A stretch of 64,000 bases of DNA from Candidatus Latescibacterota bacterium (GTDB lineage Bacteria; Latescibacterota; UBA2968; UBA8231), in contig JAJEGS010000007.1 of NCBI GenBank assembly GCA_022819745.1, forward strand, positions 34,731-98,730, read 5' to 3'. Below are positions 49,904 to 58,175 of the stretch, piece after piece. The notes under the pieces were generated by a model, which saw only the letters and a program-made list of their open reading frames with translations, was not told the DNA's origin and did not search any database. Both the position numbers and the translations under genes were made by a program. How positions within the stretch are numbered: position 1 is the first letter of the stretch; each line of letters starts with the position of its first letter.

Positions 49904-50533
49904 TTACAAGACGGTATGGGGCAGAATCCAGACGACGTCGGTGTTGGAATCCGCCAAGTGCAGAAAAACCTGGGTGCCCGACGGGTACGCAATGGATTCG
50001 ACCGTGGGGTACTTGCGCTCCAGTTCGGCGTCGCTGAGGTCTTTTTTGCGGTCCAGGCGCTTGAGTAGCAACCGGATTTGGCTGCGGCTCAGTTCCTCGA
50101 ATTGACTGGCGTAGTCGGCGGCCGGATTTTCCTCGCCGAGCGCAGCGTTCGCTGGCAAGGCTTGCACGACAGGCGCATCGGCTAGCGGTGCGGTCGCCTT
50201 TTCCCCACTCTCCCGCAACAGTCCCACTCCCGCGACTATTGTCGCTATCGCCGCCGCCACCCCTATCTTGACAGGCCAAGCAAAGCGTCCCCTGCTCTCC
50301 GTCGCATCCGTTGCTAGTTGAGCAATTGTCCGACCCGCTAGATCTGCCGACGGTCGGGGCGCGTTCTGCGCCGCTAACTCGCGCACTTGGTCGCGTGCCG
50401 CCGACAACGCCTCATACTCGGCTAGGCACCCCGGACACTGGCTCAGGTGCCGCTCCGTCCAGCCCGTCAGCCCCTTTCCCCAGTCACCCCCCGCGTATAG
50501 GGGCAGCAACCTCTTCACTACGAGACAAATCAT
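49904..50533 (-). CDS. Zinc-finger anti-sigma factor (membrane-anchored)
   Basis: The ATG at 50533 overlaps the sigma-factor stop (ATGA), indicating translational coupling. The 209-residue product has a ZAS-type zinc motif with His29, Cys33 and Cys36 (RHLSQCPGC) plus Cys3. One membrane helix at about residues 87-107 (IGVAAAIATIVAGVGLL) follows. A periplasmic C-terminal domain (FEELSRSQIRLLLKRLDRKK, TQVFLHLADSNTDVVWIL) completes it. It should bind and hold the adjacent ECF sigma factor until a signal arrives. Confidence 0.85.
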   Translation of the reverse strand: MICLVVKRLLPLYAGGDWGKGLTGWTERHLSQCPGCLAEYEALSAARDQVRELAAQNAPRPSADLAGRTIAQLATDATESRGRFAWPVKIGVAAAIATIVAGVGLLRESGEKATAPLADAPVVQALPANAALGEENPAADYASQFEELSRSQIRLLLKRLDRKKDLSDAELERKYPTVESIAYPSGTQVFLHLADSNTDVVWILPHTVL

Positions 50534-51072
50534 CGCTCGCTCTCCAATCGTTGGCGCAGCCGTTTCCGCGCTTGGTGCAGATGCACCCGTGCCGTGATCC
50601 CGCTGCAATCAAGTATCTCGGCCACTTCCTCGAACGGAAACCCCTGTAGGTCGCGCAGGACAAACGCACTGCGCTGTTTGGGCGTCAACTCGCTCAATAC
50701 CTTCTCCAGACTCAATTGCCAATCCGTGGCTTCCTCTTCTGACGCAACAGGTACATCGTCCGGCAACTCGGCGCGATGCGTACGCTGCTGCCGCCGCAGC
50801 AGATCAATCGCGGTATGGGTCACTATCCGATAGAGCCACGTCGAGAATTTGTGCCGCGCCTGATAGCGCCCCAGATGCCGATGTATCTTGACAAAACTCT
50901 CCTGACACACGTCCTCGGCATCGTCCCAATCCCCGACGATCTGAAAGGCCACCCGCAGGGCCATCTCCTGGTGCTGCCGCAACAGCGCGGCAAAGGCATT
51001 GGCGTCTCCCTCCTTAGCGCGTGCTATCAACCTGCTTTCGTCGAGGCTCATAGACCGCTTTCGAATCGGCAT
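50530..51072 (-). CDS. ECF-type RNA polymerase sigma factor
   Basis: The product (180 residues from the ATG at 51072; TTG 51096 and ATG 51051 are other possible starts) has both ECF domains. Region 2 contains ALRVAFQIVGDWDDAEDVCQ, ESFVKIHRHLGRYQ and FSTWLYRIVTHTAIDLLRR. Region 4 contains LTPKQRSAFVLRDLQGF, PFEEVAEILDC and ARVHLHQARKRLRQRL. It overlaps the anti-sigma gene, and a small secreted protein gene follows. Its target promoters are not known; no clear autoregulatory -35/-10 pair was identified in the upstream spacer. Confidence 0.92.
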   Translation of the reverse strand: MPIRKRSMSLDESRLIARAKEGDANAFAALLRQHQEMALRVAFQIVGDWDDAEDVCQESFVKIHRHLGRYQARHKFSTWLYRIVTHTAIDLLRRQQRTHRAELPDDVPVASEEEATDWQLSLEKVLSELTPKQRSAFVLRDLQGFPFEEVAEILDCSGITARVHLHQARKRLRQRLESER

Positions 51073-51096
51073 CTCAATCCGCAACACCTCAGCCAA

Positions 51097-51377
51097 AACG
51101 CAATGCCCTAGTCAAATACGCATACATTGTGAAATTCGCTTCCAACCCCCATCGAGGATTAAACGATCCCAGATCACTTTTTGTTTAGAAGGGGACTTGT
51201 TTTTTCGTCACCTCAATTTCCTAATCTTATTCTCCATGCCCCAACTCGCACATGTCTCGGCGCAATCCCCGGCTTGGCTGCCCAGGCCAAAGGCTATCTA
51301 CCGAGTAGCCAAAAGTTGGAGATAAACCGGATGATCGCTATTCTTTAGTTAGAGTTAGGAAAAAAAGAGAGCCGACC
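51097..51377. promoter_or_regulatory. Divergent promoter region between the sigma operon and a PhyH gene
   Basis: This spacer is locally AT-rich (TTTTTGTTTAGAAG, TTGTTTTTTCGTC near 51178-51210) and must carry the promoters for both divergent units. No tRNA or supported ORF is present, and no palindromic operator stood out. Confidence 0.4.
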
Positions 51378-52238
51378 ATGACTGAAAACGCAGTAGAAGA
51401 CGAGCACGGAAGCGAAGCGTACGACCCCGATCTCTACGTCCCGACCGGAGAAGCCGAACCAGTCAACGGTTTGGAGCATGTCGGCGACGCTGAGATCGAG
51501 CGCTTCAAAGCGCAGGGCTTCCTCGCCGTGGAGGGTGCCTTTTCGGACGCGCAGATGGCCGATGCCATCAAAGCGGTGGAAGATCTGATCGACGGCAAGA
51601 ATCAGGGATTCAGGGGCGTGCAGTTCGAACGCGGCGTCAGGGATCAACTGGCGGGCGCTTCGGATGACAAGCGACAGACATTGGTGCGCAAGCTGCAGCA
51701 GTGGGTCGGCTTCGATGCCCGCCTCGATTCACTGGCCCGGGATGCGCGCCTGCTAGACGTGCTCGGGTGCATGATGGGCGAACCAGCCAAGCTCTACCGC
51801 CACCAGGCCATGCAGAAACCAGCCCGCATCGGACGCGAGAAACCCTGGCACCAGGACCACGCGTACTTCGATCTGCCCATGGACACAGAGATCATCAGCG
51901 TGTGGATCGCCTTGCAAGAGGCGCATCGCGACAACGGCTGCATGCACGTGATTCCGGGCAGCCACCTCGAAGGGCCCGTGATCCACTTCAGCAGACGGGA
52001 CTGGCAGATCTGCGATACTGACGTGGCCAGGGAGCGCATCGTCGCCGTGCCGCTCAGGCCCGGGGGCATTCTGTTCTGGCACGGTCGGCTGCACCACGGA
52101 TCGCCTGCCAACCGATCGGATCAAGGCCGGCGATCCCTGCAACTCCACTTCATCCCCTCCAGCGTCAGCGAGGACGAGACCTCAAGAGAGGAACGCCTCG
52201 CCGTGTACGGCAGCGAAGGCAAGGACGCGACCTGCTGA
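51378..52238 (+). CDS. Phytanoyl-CoA dioxygenase (PhyH) family protein
   Basis: The 286-residue protein has an acidic N-terminal extension (about 35 residues) before the PhyH fold. The iron triad is H158-x-D160 (in WHQDHAYFD) and His240 (in LHHGSPANRS). MHVIPGSHLEGPV and GGILFWHG are typical PhyH strands. It differs from the PhyH proteins at 2970 and 33993 by lacking the RWSMDLR block and having LHFIPSSVSE at the end, so it belongs to another subgroup. The substrate is unknown. Confidence 0.88.
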   Translation: MTENAVEDEHGSEAYDPDLYVPTGEAEPVNGLEHVGDAEIERFKAQGFLAVEGAFSDAQMADAIKAVEDLIDGKNQGFRGVQFERGVRDQLAGASDDKRQTLVRKLQQWVGFDARLDSLARDARLLDVLGCMMGEPAKLYRHQAMQKPARIGREKPWHQDHAYFDLPMDTEIISVWIALQEAHRDNGCMHVIPGSHLEGPVIHFSRRDWQICDTDVARERIVAVPLRPGGILFWHGRLHHGSPANRSDQGRRSLQLHFIPSSVSEDETSREERLAVYGSEGKDATC

Positions 52239-52291
52239 AGATTATTCATCGACTTCAACGTTCTTTCTGTCTTCTCCAGTGCTTTTGTCGC

Positions 52292-52319
52292 ACCAGCGGC
52301 ATCCAGCCAAACCGCTGGT
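52292..52319. other. Hairpin between convergent genes
   Basis: ACCAGCGG and CCGCTGGT form a perfect 8-bp stem with a 12-base loop in the spacer between PhyH and dcd. It has no clean T-run on either strand, so it is only a possible terminator. Confidence 0.35.
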
Positions 52320-52423
52320 AAAACCTTCCCGCGCCCGCTTTTTCATCATCTCGATCAACAGACAGCACGATCCGAATTTATTCCCTCGGATAGATTGTCA
52401 GCTTCCAAAAGACGCGCAGCTCG

Positions 52424-52996
52424 CTAACCTTTGCCTTCCTCAAAATCCCGGTACGCGCGGCTGGCCGTAGGCACAGTCTGTCCCTGGTATTTGCTGCCCA
52501 GCCCCGGCGAACCATAGGGGCTGTCCGCCGGCGTCGCTAGCTGGTGGAACGAGAGCTGCCCGATCTTCATACCCTGATACAGCGTAATAGGCAGATTTGC
52601 CACATTGCTAAGCTCCAGCGTCAGATGGCCCTTCCAGCCGGGATCCACATACCCCGCAGTCGAGTGAATCAGCAGCCCAATGCGCCCCAGCGAACTCTTG
52701 CCCTCCAGCCGCGCCACCAGATCGTCTGGCAGCCCTATCGTCTCAAGGGTGCTGCCCAGCACGAACTCGCCCGGATGCAACATAAACGGCTGCTCGCCAA
52801 TCTCCTCCATTTCCGTCAAGTCGCTCAAGTCCTCGTGCACGTCGATGAATGGGCGGCGCGAGTTGCGGAATACGAGAATGTGCTTGTCGAGATGAACATC
52901 AACGCTGGCCGGCTGAATGCACCCCTCCCCCAACGGCTCGACGACGATTTTGCCTTCTGCCAGTAGCGTCTTGATTACGCGGTCACTGAGAACCAT
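52424..52996 (-). CDS. dcd: dCTP deaminase, probably bifunctional (dCTP deaminase/dUTPase)
   Basis: The 190-residue enzyme converts dCTP toward dUMP/dUTP for dTMP synthesis. It shows CIQPASVDVHLD, FMLHPGEFVLGSTLE, RLEGKSSLGRIGLL, HSTAGYVDPGWKGHLTLELS, NVANLPITLYQGMKIGQL and a C-terminal GSKYQGQ. Ser102, Arg105 and Glu128 occupy the catalytic block. The length, the HSTAG loop and the C-terminal motif closely resemble, from memory, the mycobacterial DCD-DUT enzyme, which makes dUMP directly; that bifunctionality is inferred. Confidence 0.92.
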   Translation of the reverse strand: MVLSDRVIKTLLAEGKIVVEPLGEGCIQPASVDVHLDKHILVFRNSRRPFIDVHEDLSDLTEMEEIGEQPFMLHPGEFVLGSTLETIGLPDDLVARLEGKSSLGRIGLLIHSTAGYVDPGWKGHLTLELSNVANLPITLYQGMKIGQLSFHQLATPADSPYGSPGLGSKYQGQTVPTASRAYRDFEEGKG

Positions 52997-53120
52997 TTTT
53001 CCTCCAGACTCTTTTCGTCCATAATCGATTTTAGCAACACAAAAGATTTATGCCATCTTAAATAAGCGGTCACTCCATTCTCCGCAAAATTCGCTACAAC
53101 TCCCAAAAGAAAGAAAACAA

Positions 53121-54410
53121 ATGACCAATGATTGGCTCACGGGAATTTATCTGACTACGGGTGAGGTCCTCAAATACCCCGATTACGTCGAGCGGCTGCG
53201 CGATGAGATCGGTCTGAATACGGTGGTTCTCTCCTTTACAGGCCAGCTATCAGAAGAGGTGCTCGCCCTCAGTCCCTATGGGGGACGTACCCCGACAGAA
53301 GCGGAACTGAGCAAACTCGTTATACGACATTTCGATGGTCGGCCCGTAGATCCGAGGGAATACCAGCAGGCCCAAGCCCTGTGCGGTCCCGGCGTTGCGG
53401 CCCAAGGCGACGACGAAGCGTTCAGAAGGGCTGTGGGGCAACTAAAGGAGGCCGGCCTGAACGTGTGGACGTACGGAGGAGCTTGGACGATCCGCCGCCT
53501 CATGTTCTGTCCATCGCGGCAGGATGTGCAAGACTGGATCGAGGCCGTGTGCGTGTATTGGGTGACCCAGTACGATCTCGACGCACTCGACATCACTCAC
53601 TTCCGCTATCCAATGGGCAGTTTTCCCCTAGGGCTTTTTGGCTGCACCTGTTCTTCTTGCACCGCCGCCGCCCAAGAGCTCGGTTACGACATGGGAGCGA
53701 TGGTCGAGGACTTGCAGCGCGCCCGGGAGGGCCTGCGCCAGCTCGACGGTACCCGCCTCGGCGAGGTAGTCCGTCTTGGGCTTGGCTTCTTCGATGTGGT
53801 CCACGCTCTCGGCTTGGGATCGGGAGTACTCGACTGGGTCCGCTTCCGCTGTGACCTCGTCGTCCGCAATCTGGCGCGCTTTCGGAAGGCAGTGCACGCG
53901 GCGGCCCCCGACAAGGCCTTTGGCACCGACACCTACCCCGCCTCCATGGCACTGACGGCGGGCCACGATTACCGGCGCTGGGGTGAGATGGCCGATTTTG
54001 CCAGCCCGCTGGTGTCCCACATTTCCGCCTTTGTCTGCAACACGTTCATCGAGTGGGCCCGCTTTCTGCAGGAGGAAATTCCCAACCTGCGGGAAGAGGA
54101 TGCCCTGCAGCTTGTCTATCGCTTTACGGGGTACGACGGCATGGGATTGCCAGAAACCATCGCCGCATACGGCGCTGACGAGCCAGCGACGCTGGCCTAT
54201 CGGATCCCCACGGCCGATTTGGTGTTGCGGGATCTGGTGAAGGCAAAACTGTACCTACCGGCGGACATGCCTTCCTATCCGATTATCCACGGAGAGGGTT
54301 GGCCACCAGAGGCAATCGACCGCATCGTCAGCGAAGCGCGGCGGCTGGGGCACAATGGTATCGTGTGGCAGGGCACTGCCGAACTGATGGAGTACGACTT
54401 CAAGCGCTGA
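53121..54410 (+). CDS. Probable TIM-barrel hydrolase-like protein, function unknown
   Basis: The 429-residue protein has no signal peptide. The segments LTGIYLTTGEVLKYPDYV, GLNTVVLSFTGQ, GLNVWTYGGAW, LDALDITHFRYPMGSF and HISAFVCNTFIEW, and then IIHGEGWPPEAIDRIV and GHNGIVWQGTAEL, read like successive strands of a glycoside-hydrolase-type TIM barrel. A CTCSSC motif (about residues 177-182) occurs in several uncharacterised proteins of that kind. I cannot place catalytic acids with confidence. An intergenic hairpin follows it. Confidence 0.65.
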   Translation: MTNDWLTGIYLTTGEVLKYPDYVERLRDEIGLNTVVLSFTGQLSEEVLALSPYGGRTPTEAELSKLVIRHFDGRPVDPREYQQAQALCGPGVAAQGDDEAFRRAVGQLKEAGLNVWTYGGAWTIRRLMFCPSRQDVQDWIEAVCVYWVTQYDLDALDITHFRYPMGSFPLGLFGCTCSSCTAAAQELGYDMGAMVEDLQRAREGLRQLDGTRLGEVVRLGLGFFDVVHALGLGSGVLDWVRFRCDLVVRNLARFRKAVHAAAPDKAFGTDTYPASMALTAGHDYRRWGEMADFASPLVSHISAFVCNTFIEWARFLQEEIPNLREEDALQLVYRFTGYDGMGLPETIAAYGADEPATLAYRIPTADLVLRDLVKAKLYLPADMPSYPIIHGEGWPPEAIDRIVSEARRLGHNGIVWQGTAELMEYDFKR

Positions 54411-54530
54411 GAAGGTGCGGCAAATCATTGGCCCGCATTTGTGCAAGGCCCAAATCGTCGAAAAGTGCACAATGCGGCCTTGACAGGGTTAGAAGCTATC
54501 GCTTTCATACGATCTAACAGGCTGCCACAA

Positions 54531-54575
54531 AAACCCGCCGGCACCATGCGCGCCATGCCATGCGTCGGCGGGTTT
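54531..54575 (+). terminator. Stem-loop between the TIM-barrel gene and the Asp-box gene
   Basis: AAACCCGCCG (54531-54540) and CGGCGGGTTT (54566-54575) pair over 10 bp. The loop contains a further GC-rich palindrome (around CATGCGCGCCATG), and GGCTTTTG follows. It ends 33 bp before the next start codon. It could end the upstream transcript or act as an attenuator for the downstream gene. Confidence 0.55.
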
Positions 54576-54608
54576 GGCTTTTGTAAAACCAACATCAGGA
54601 GGACGATC

Positions 54609-55538
54609 ATGCTCATAGCCACCAGCAACGAAGTCTTCACTTTGGAGAATGGCACGCCTACGCAACGCTTGGCCATCGACGGCATCCGCTGCCTAGACGA
54701 AGGCGTCCGATGTTCCGCCATTGGCCTAGCCGACGGCCAAGTAGTCGTCTTGGCCAATGGCCAAGCTCAACCGCAGGCCACCGGCATCGGCGATCCGGTG
54801 GAGTGCATCGCTCTGCTGTCCGAAGAGCCGCTGCAAGTGCTACTGGGCACCGAGCCGCCCCACGTGTACTGCCTCGACGGCGACGAGCCAGCGCGCCGGA
54901 TGGAATCCTTTGACGCTTTGGAATGCCGCCAGAGCTGGTACACGCCTTGGGGCGGGCCACCGGCCGTGCGCAGCTTGGCGCACAGTGGCGACTGGGTTTT
55001 CGCCGATATCCACGTCGGCAGCATCATGCGCTCGCCCGACCGAGGCGCTACTTGGGAGCCGGTGACCCCGGACTTGGATGCCGATGTGCATCAGGTAGCT
55101 ACCGCCCCTACGGAGGGACGCGTGTACGCCAACACCGCAGACGCGGTCTTTGTCAGCGACGACTACGGCGGTTCTTGGGAGCATCGGAAGGATGGGTTGG
55201 CAAGCCGCTATGGCCGCGCCGTGGCCGTCCACCCGCGCGATCCCGACTGCCTACTGGCCAGCGTCAGCAAAGGACCGGGGCATGGCAGAGATGTGCAGGG
55301 CAAGCTCTACTTTTCGCACGACGCGGGCCGCACTTGGACCCAAGCGCTTGCTGGCTTCCCCGAAGCCAAGGGCAATATCGACACCTTCCACATCGCCTTT
55401 GACGCCGAGGGGATTGCTTGGGCCGCTGTCGAGGATCAGCTCTATCGCAGTGAGGACAGAGGCGAGAATTGGTCTGCGTTTTGGCACGCGCCCGCTGATA
55501 TTGTTGCCGTGGCCTGCGCCCGCTCGAACGGAATCTGA
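54609..55538 (+). CDS. Asp-box (BNR) beta-propeller protein
   Basis: The ATG at 54609 has AGGAGG upstream; a longer frame back to 54441 would run through the terminator-like hairpin. The 309-residue protein has at least four Asp-box turns: SPDRGATW, SDDYGGSW, SHDAGRTW and SEDRGENW. These mark sialidase-like, sortilin-like or photosystem-assembly-like propellers. No signal peptide and no sialidase catalytic residues (FRIP motif) are seen, so it is probably a non-enzymatic propeller. It is followed 3 bp later by an FG-GAP lipoprotein gene. Confidence 0.75.
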   Translation: MLIATSNEVFTLENGTPTQRLAIDGIRCLDEGVRCSAIGLADGQVVVLANGQAQPQATGIGDPVECIALLSEEPLQVLLGTEPPHVYCLDGDEPARRMESFDALECRQSWYTPWGGPPAVRSLAHSGDWVFADIHVGSIMRSPDRGATWEPVTPDLDADVHQVATAPTEGRVYANTADAVFVSDDYGGSWEHRKDGLASRYGRAVAVHPRDPDCLLASVSKGPGHGRDVQGKLYFSHDAGRTWTQALAGFPEAKGNIDTFHIAFDAEGIAWAAVEDQLYRSEDRGENWSAFWHAPADIVAVACARSNGI

Positions 55539-55541
55539 GCG

Positions 55542-56912
55542 TTGCAACTTCTTCTGACGCTGCTAATTCTAGCCAGTTGTTCCACCACCGGGAACATGCG
55601 GTCGCACTGGCCTACATACCCCGTAAATCCATTCGTCATCCAATTGGACATTCCCGGCCCTAAGGATTCTGCCGGCGGCCTCATTGTCGCCGATCTGAAT
55701 GGCGATGGACGTATGGATTACTTGGTCACCGTTCCCAATCATCTCACGGCTCATGCCCACGATGGTCGCAAACTCTGGACACTCGAAACCGACCTCTGGA
55801 TAGGCGGCTCCTCAGAGCGCATCGGCCTACCCGGCCATCACGGGCCAGGTGTCCAAGCCGCAGACATCGATGGCGATAAACAGGTCGAAGTCCTGTTCCT
55901 TACCCAAGATGGCACGCTCCACGTGGTCGATGGCACTACAGGGCACGAGCAGTGGACCGCAAAGCCGCCCATTCCCAAAGGCACCCAACGCTGGGAGCAT
56001 TTGGTCGTCGCCAATTTCCGTGGCGCAGGTGATCGAGATCTACTTCTCCAAACCACCAATGCCGAGGGCTACCGCATGGGTCGCTTTCTAGCAGCCTATG
56101 CGATAGACGATCTCCGTCGCGGCCATTTTACGCCCCTGTGGGAACGCGACGATTTCGTCTCCTGCGCTCACAACGGCGCGCGGCTGGCGGATCTGGATAG
56201 AGACGGACAAGACGAAGTGATCGGCGCTACGGTCGTCTCTGCTGATGGCGAAATTCTACTACAAATTCCCCTGCGCGGTCACATCGACTCGATCTTCATC
56301 TACGACGTGCTTCCCGATGTACCGGGCTTGGAAATCGTCGCCTTAGAAGAAGGCGGCGGTAATCGCATTTTTCTCTACAACCACGAACAACTCTTCTGGG
56401 AAACGCACTTCCGCCATCAAGAACCCCAGAATGCGGCGGTCGGCGAGTTCGACCTAGAGCGGCCGGGCCTAGAGATATGGTGTCGGAGCCGCTATAACGA
56501 GCATCAGAAGCCTTTCATTTTTGACGCACAGGGCGAGAAGATCGCGGATTACCAGATGGACGATGTAGCGCCCGAGGGCTGGACCGTACGAGGCGTCGAG
56601 GTCATCCACAAGATCGATTGGACGGGCGACCGCAAACAGCTTGCCGCAGCCAAAGAGCGCCACACCTCCGGCGATATTGGCATCTTCGATCCGCTTAGCG
56701 GGCGCTTTCTCCACCACTTCAAGGAAAAAGCCGACCGGCTCTACGTCGCCGATGTGGCTGGCGATTGGCGCGAAGAGCTAATCGTCTTGCACGGCAACCA
56801 ACTCCACATCTACTTCAACGAGTCCGAGAATCCAAGTTCTGACCATCCGCGCCTATGGTCGCAAGACCACTACCGACGCAGTAAGATGACTTGGAACTAC
56901 TACAGTCCATAA
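55542..56912 (+). CDS. FG-GAP/VCBS-type propeller lipoprotein
   Basis: The TTG at 55542 opens a lipoprotein signal (MQLLLTLLILASCSTT) with a lipobox LASC at Cys13. The 456-residue protein has FG-GAP blades with calcium-like loops: IVADLNGDGRMDYLV, AADIDGDKQVEVLFL and LADLDRDGQDEVIGA. The pattern is similar to rhamnogalacturonan-lyase-like propellers (PL11 family), and the C-terminus WSQDHYRRSKMTWNYYSP also fits that group. Activity is uncertain. It lies 3 bp after the Asp-box gene and 12 bp before the ankyrin gene. Confidence 0.78.
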   Translation: MQLLLTLLILASCSTTGNMRSHWPTYPVNPFVIQLDIPGPKDSAGGLIVADLNGDGRMDYLVTVPNHLTAHAHDGRKLWTLETDLWIGGSSERIGLPGHHGPGVQAADIDGDKQVEVLFLTQDGTLHVVDGTTGHEQWTAKPPIPKGTQRWEHLVVANFRGAGDRDLLLQTTNAEGYRMGRFLAAYAIDDLRRGHFTPLWERDDFVSCAHNGARLADLDRDGQDEVIGATVVSADGEILLQIPLRGHIDSIFIYDVLPDVPGLEIVALEEGGGNRIFLYNHEQLFWETHFRHQEPQNAAVGEFDLERPGLEIWCRSRYNEHQKPFIFDAQGEKIADYQMDDVAPEGWTVRGVEVIHKIDWTGDRKQLAAAKERHTSGDIGIFDPLSGRFLHHFKEKADRLYVADVAGDWREELIVLHGNQLHIYFNESENPSSDHPRLWSQDHYRRSKMTWNYYSP

Positions 56913-56924
56913 GGTCAGGTAACG

Positions 56925-57938
56925 ATGTTGATCCTACCGGGAAAAATCAGTGATTTTCTCAAGATCGCGGTCGCTGCCGCCGGGCGCGGCGACCTCCAAA
57001 CGGTCCAAGCCGTATTGGCGCAGAAGCCAGCGTGGATCACCTGCATCGGCTCACACGGCCGCACCATGCTGTGGGAAGCTGCGTACCGGGGACGGCTCGC
57101 CATGGTCGATTACCTGCTCGATCAAGGCGCTGACATCCACGCCTGCGGCTGTCACTTCACGCCTCTGCTCGTCGAAATCTCTCCCTACTGCGCCGCGCGC
57201 TACAAGCGCCACCACGCAGTCGCCGACCACCTGCTAACACGCGGTGCAGCGACCGACATTTACACCGCGGCCTTTCTCGGCGAAAGCGATGCGGTCGCCG
57301 ACTACCTCGACCGCGAACCCGAGCTGGCAACGGCCGAGAAAGCACAGCACGATTCCAGCCAGCGCATGACAGTCTTGCACTACGCCGTCAGCGCCGGGCA
57401 CCTCGCCATCGTCGCGATGCTGTTGGCGCGAGGTGCCGACCCTCGACCGTACAGTGGTGGGCTGATTCGCTTCACCGTATGGCGGGATCGCGCCGACATC
57501 CTCAAGACCCTGCTCGACGCCGGGGCCGATCCGACCCACGCCGAGGCCCCTCGTTCCGGCATCGTCAACACCGAAATCATCGAATTGTTGACCGCTCGCG
57601 GTGTCGCCGTGGATGTGGACCACGCCGAGGGCGGCTGGCCGCCCCTTGTCTTCCAGTCGCGCGGAGATCGCGGCGGCAGTGTCCAGCGCGTGCGCGACCT
57701 ACTCGACGCCGGAGCCGACGTCAACGTCAGGAACTACAAGGGCCAGACCGCATTGCACTGCGCCGCCAAAGCGGGATTCGACCAAATCGTCGCCTTGCTG
57801 CTCGACCGTGGGGCCGAGGTGAACGCCAAAGACGACAAGGGCGCAACGCCGCTAGCGACTGCATTGCGTTCCAAGGTCAAAGACAAGGATCGGCTCGCGG
57901 CTGTCGTCGGCCTGCTCACCGACGCGGGTGGCGTTTGA
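56925..57938 (+). CDS. Ankyrin-repeat protein
   Basis: The 337-residue protein has about eight ankyrin repeats. Clear examples are RTMLWEAAYRGRLAMVDYLL then DQGADIHA, MTVLHYAVSAGHLAIVAMLL then ARGADPRPY, and TALHCAAKAGFDQIVALLL then DRGAEVNAKD. No signal peptide is present. Ankyrin repeats bind proteins; the target is unknown. It ends the plus-strand group that starts at 54609. Confidence 0.85.
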   Translation: MLILPGKISDFLKIAVAAAGRGDLQTVQAVLAQKPAWITCIGSHGRTMLWEAAYRGRLAMVDYLLDQGADIHACGCHFTPLLVEISPYCAARYKRHHAVADHLLTRGAATDIYTAAFLGESDAVADYLDREPELATAEKAQHDSSQRMTVLHYAVSAGHLAIVAMLLARGADPRPYSGGLIRFTVWRDRADILKTLLDAGADPTHAEAPRSGIVNTEIIELLTARGVAVDVDHAEGGWPPLVFQSRGDRGGSVQRVRDLLDAGADVNVRNYKGQTALHCAAKAGFDQIVALLLDRGAEVNAKDDKGATPLATALRSKVKDKDRLAAVVGLLTDAGGV

Positions 57939-58175
57939 GCGCTAGCTGAGAGGACATGGATGGCCTGCACGATTGCTGACGCTCATTCCTTGCCTTCGAT
58001 GATAGTTATTAATATTTCAGCACTAAGTATTAATAACGATACGACTTATTATGGTGTGCTTAACAAAACCGGACATGAGTATTTGCGGCTTCATAATCAA
58101 GTTATCTTATTAGCGCATTCCAGTATTAACGATAATAAGACCTGTCCTTATTTTCATATCTGAAAACAAGGGAAC
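57939..58175 (+). promoter_or_regulatory. AT-rich control region before the Fic/hsd island
   Basis: This 237-bp spacer is markedly AT-rich compared with its surroundings. It contains a perfect 10-bp inverted repeat GTTATTAATA (58005-58014) and TATTAATAAC (58028-58037) separated by 13 bases. It also contains several TTATTA words. It likely carries the promoter of the Fic-hsdM genes. A small ORF within it (57960-58163) shows no family resemblance and is not called. Confidence 0.5.

Noticed and set aside
57960..58163. 67-codon open frame in the AT-rich spacer
   Set aside because: No ribosome site, no family resemblance, and it spans the inverted repeat of the probable control region.
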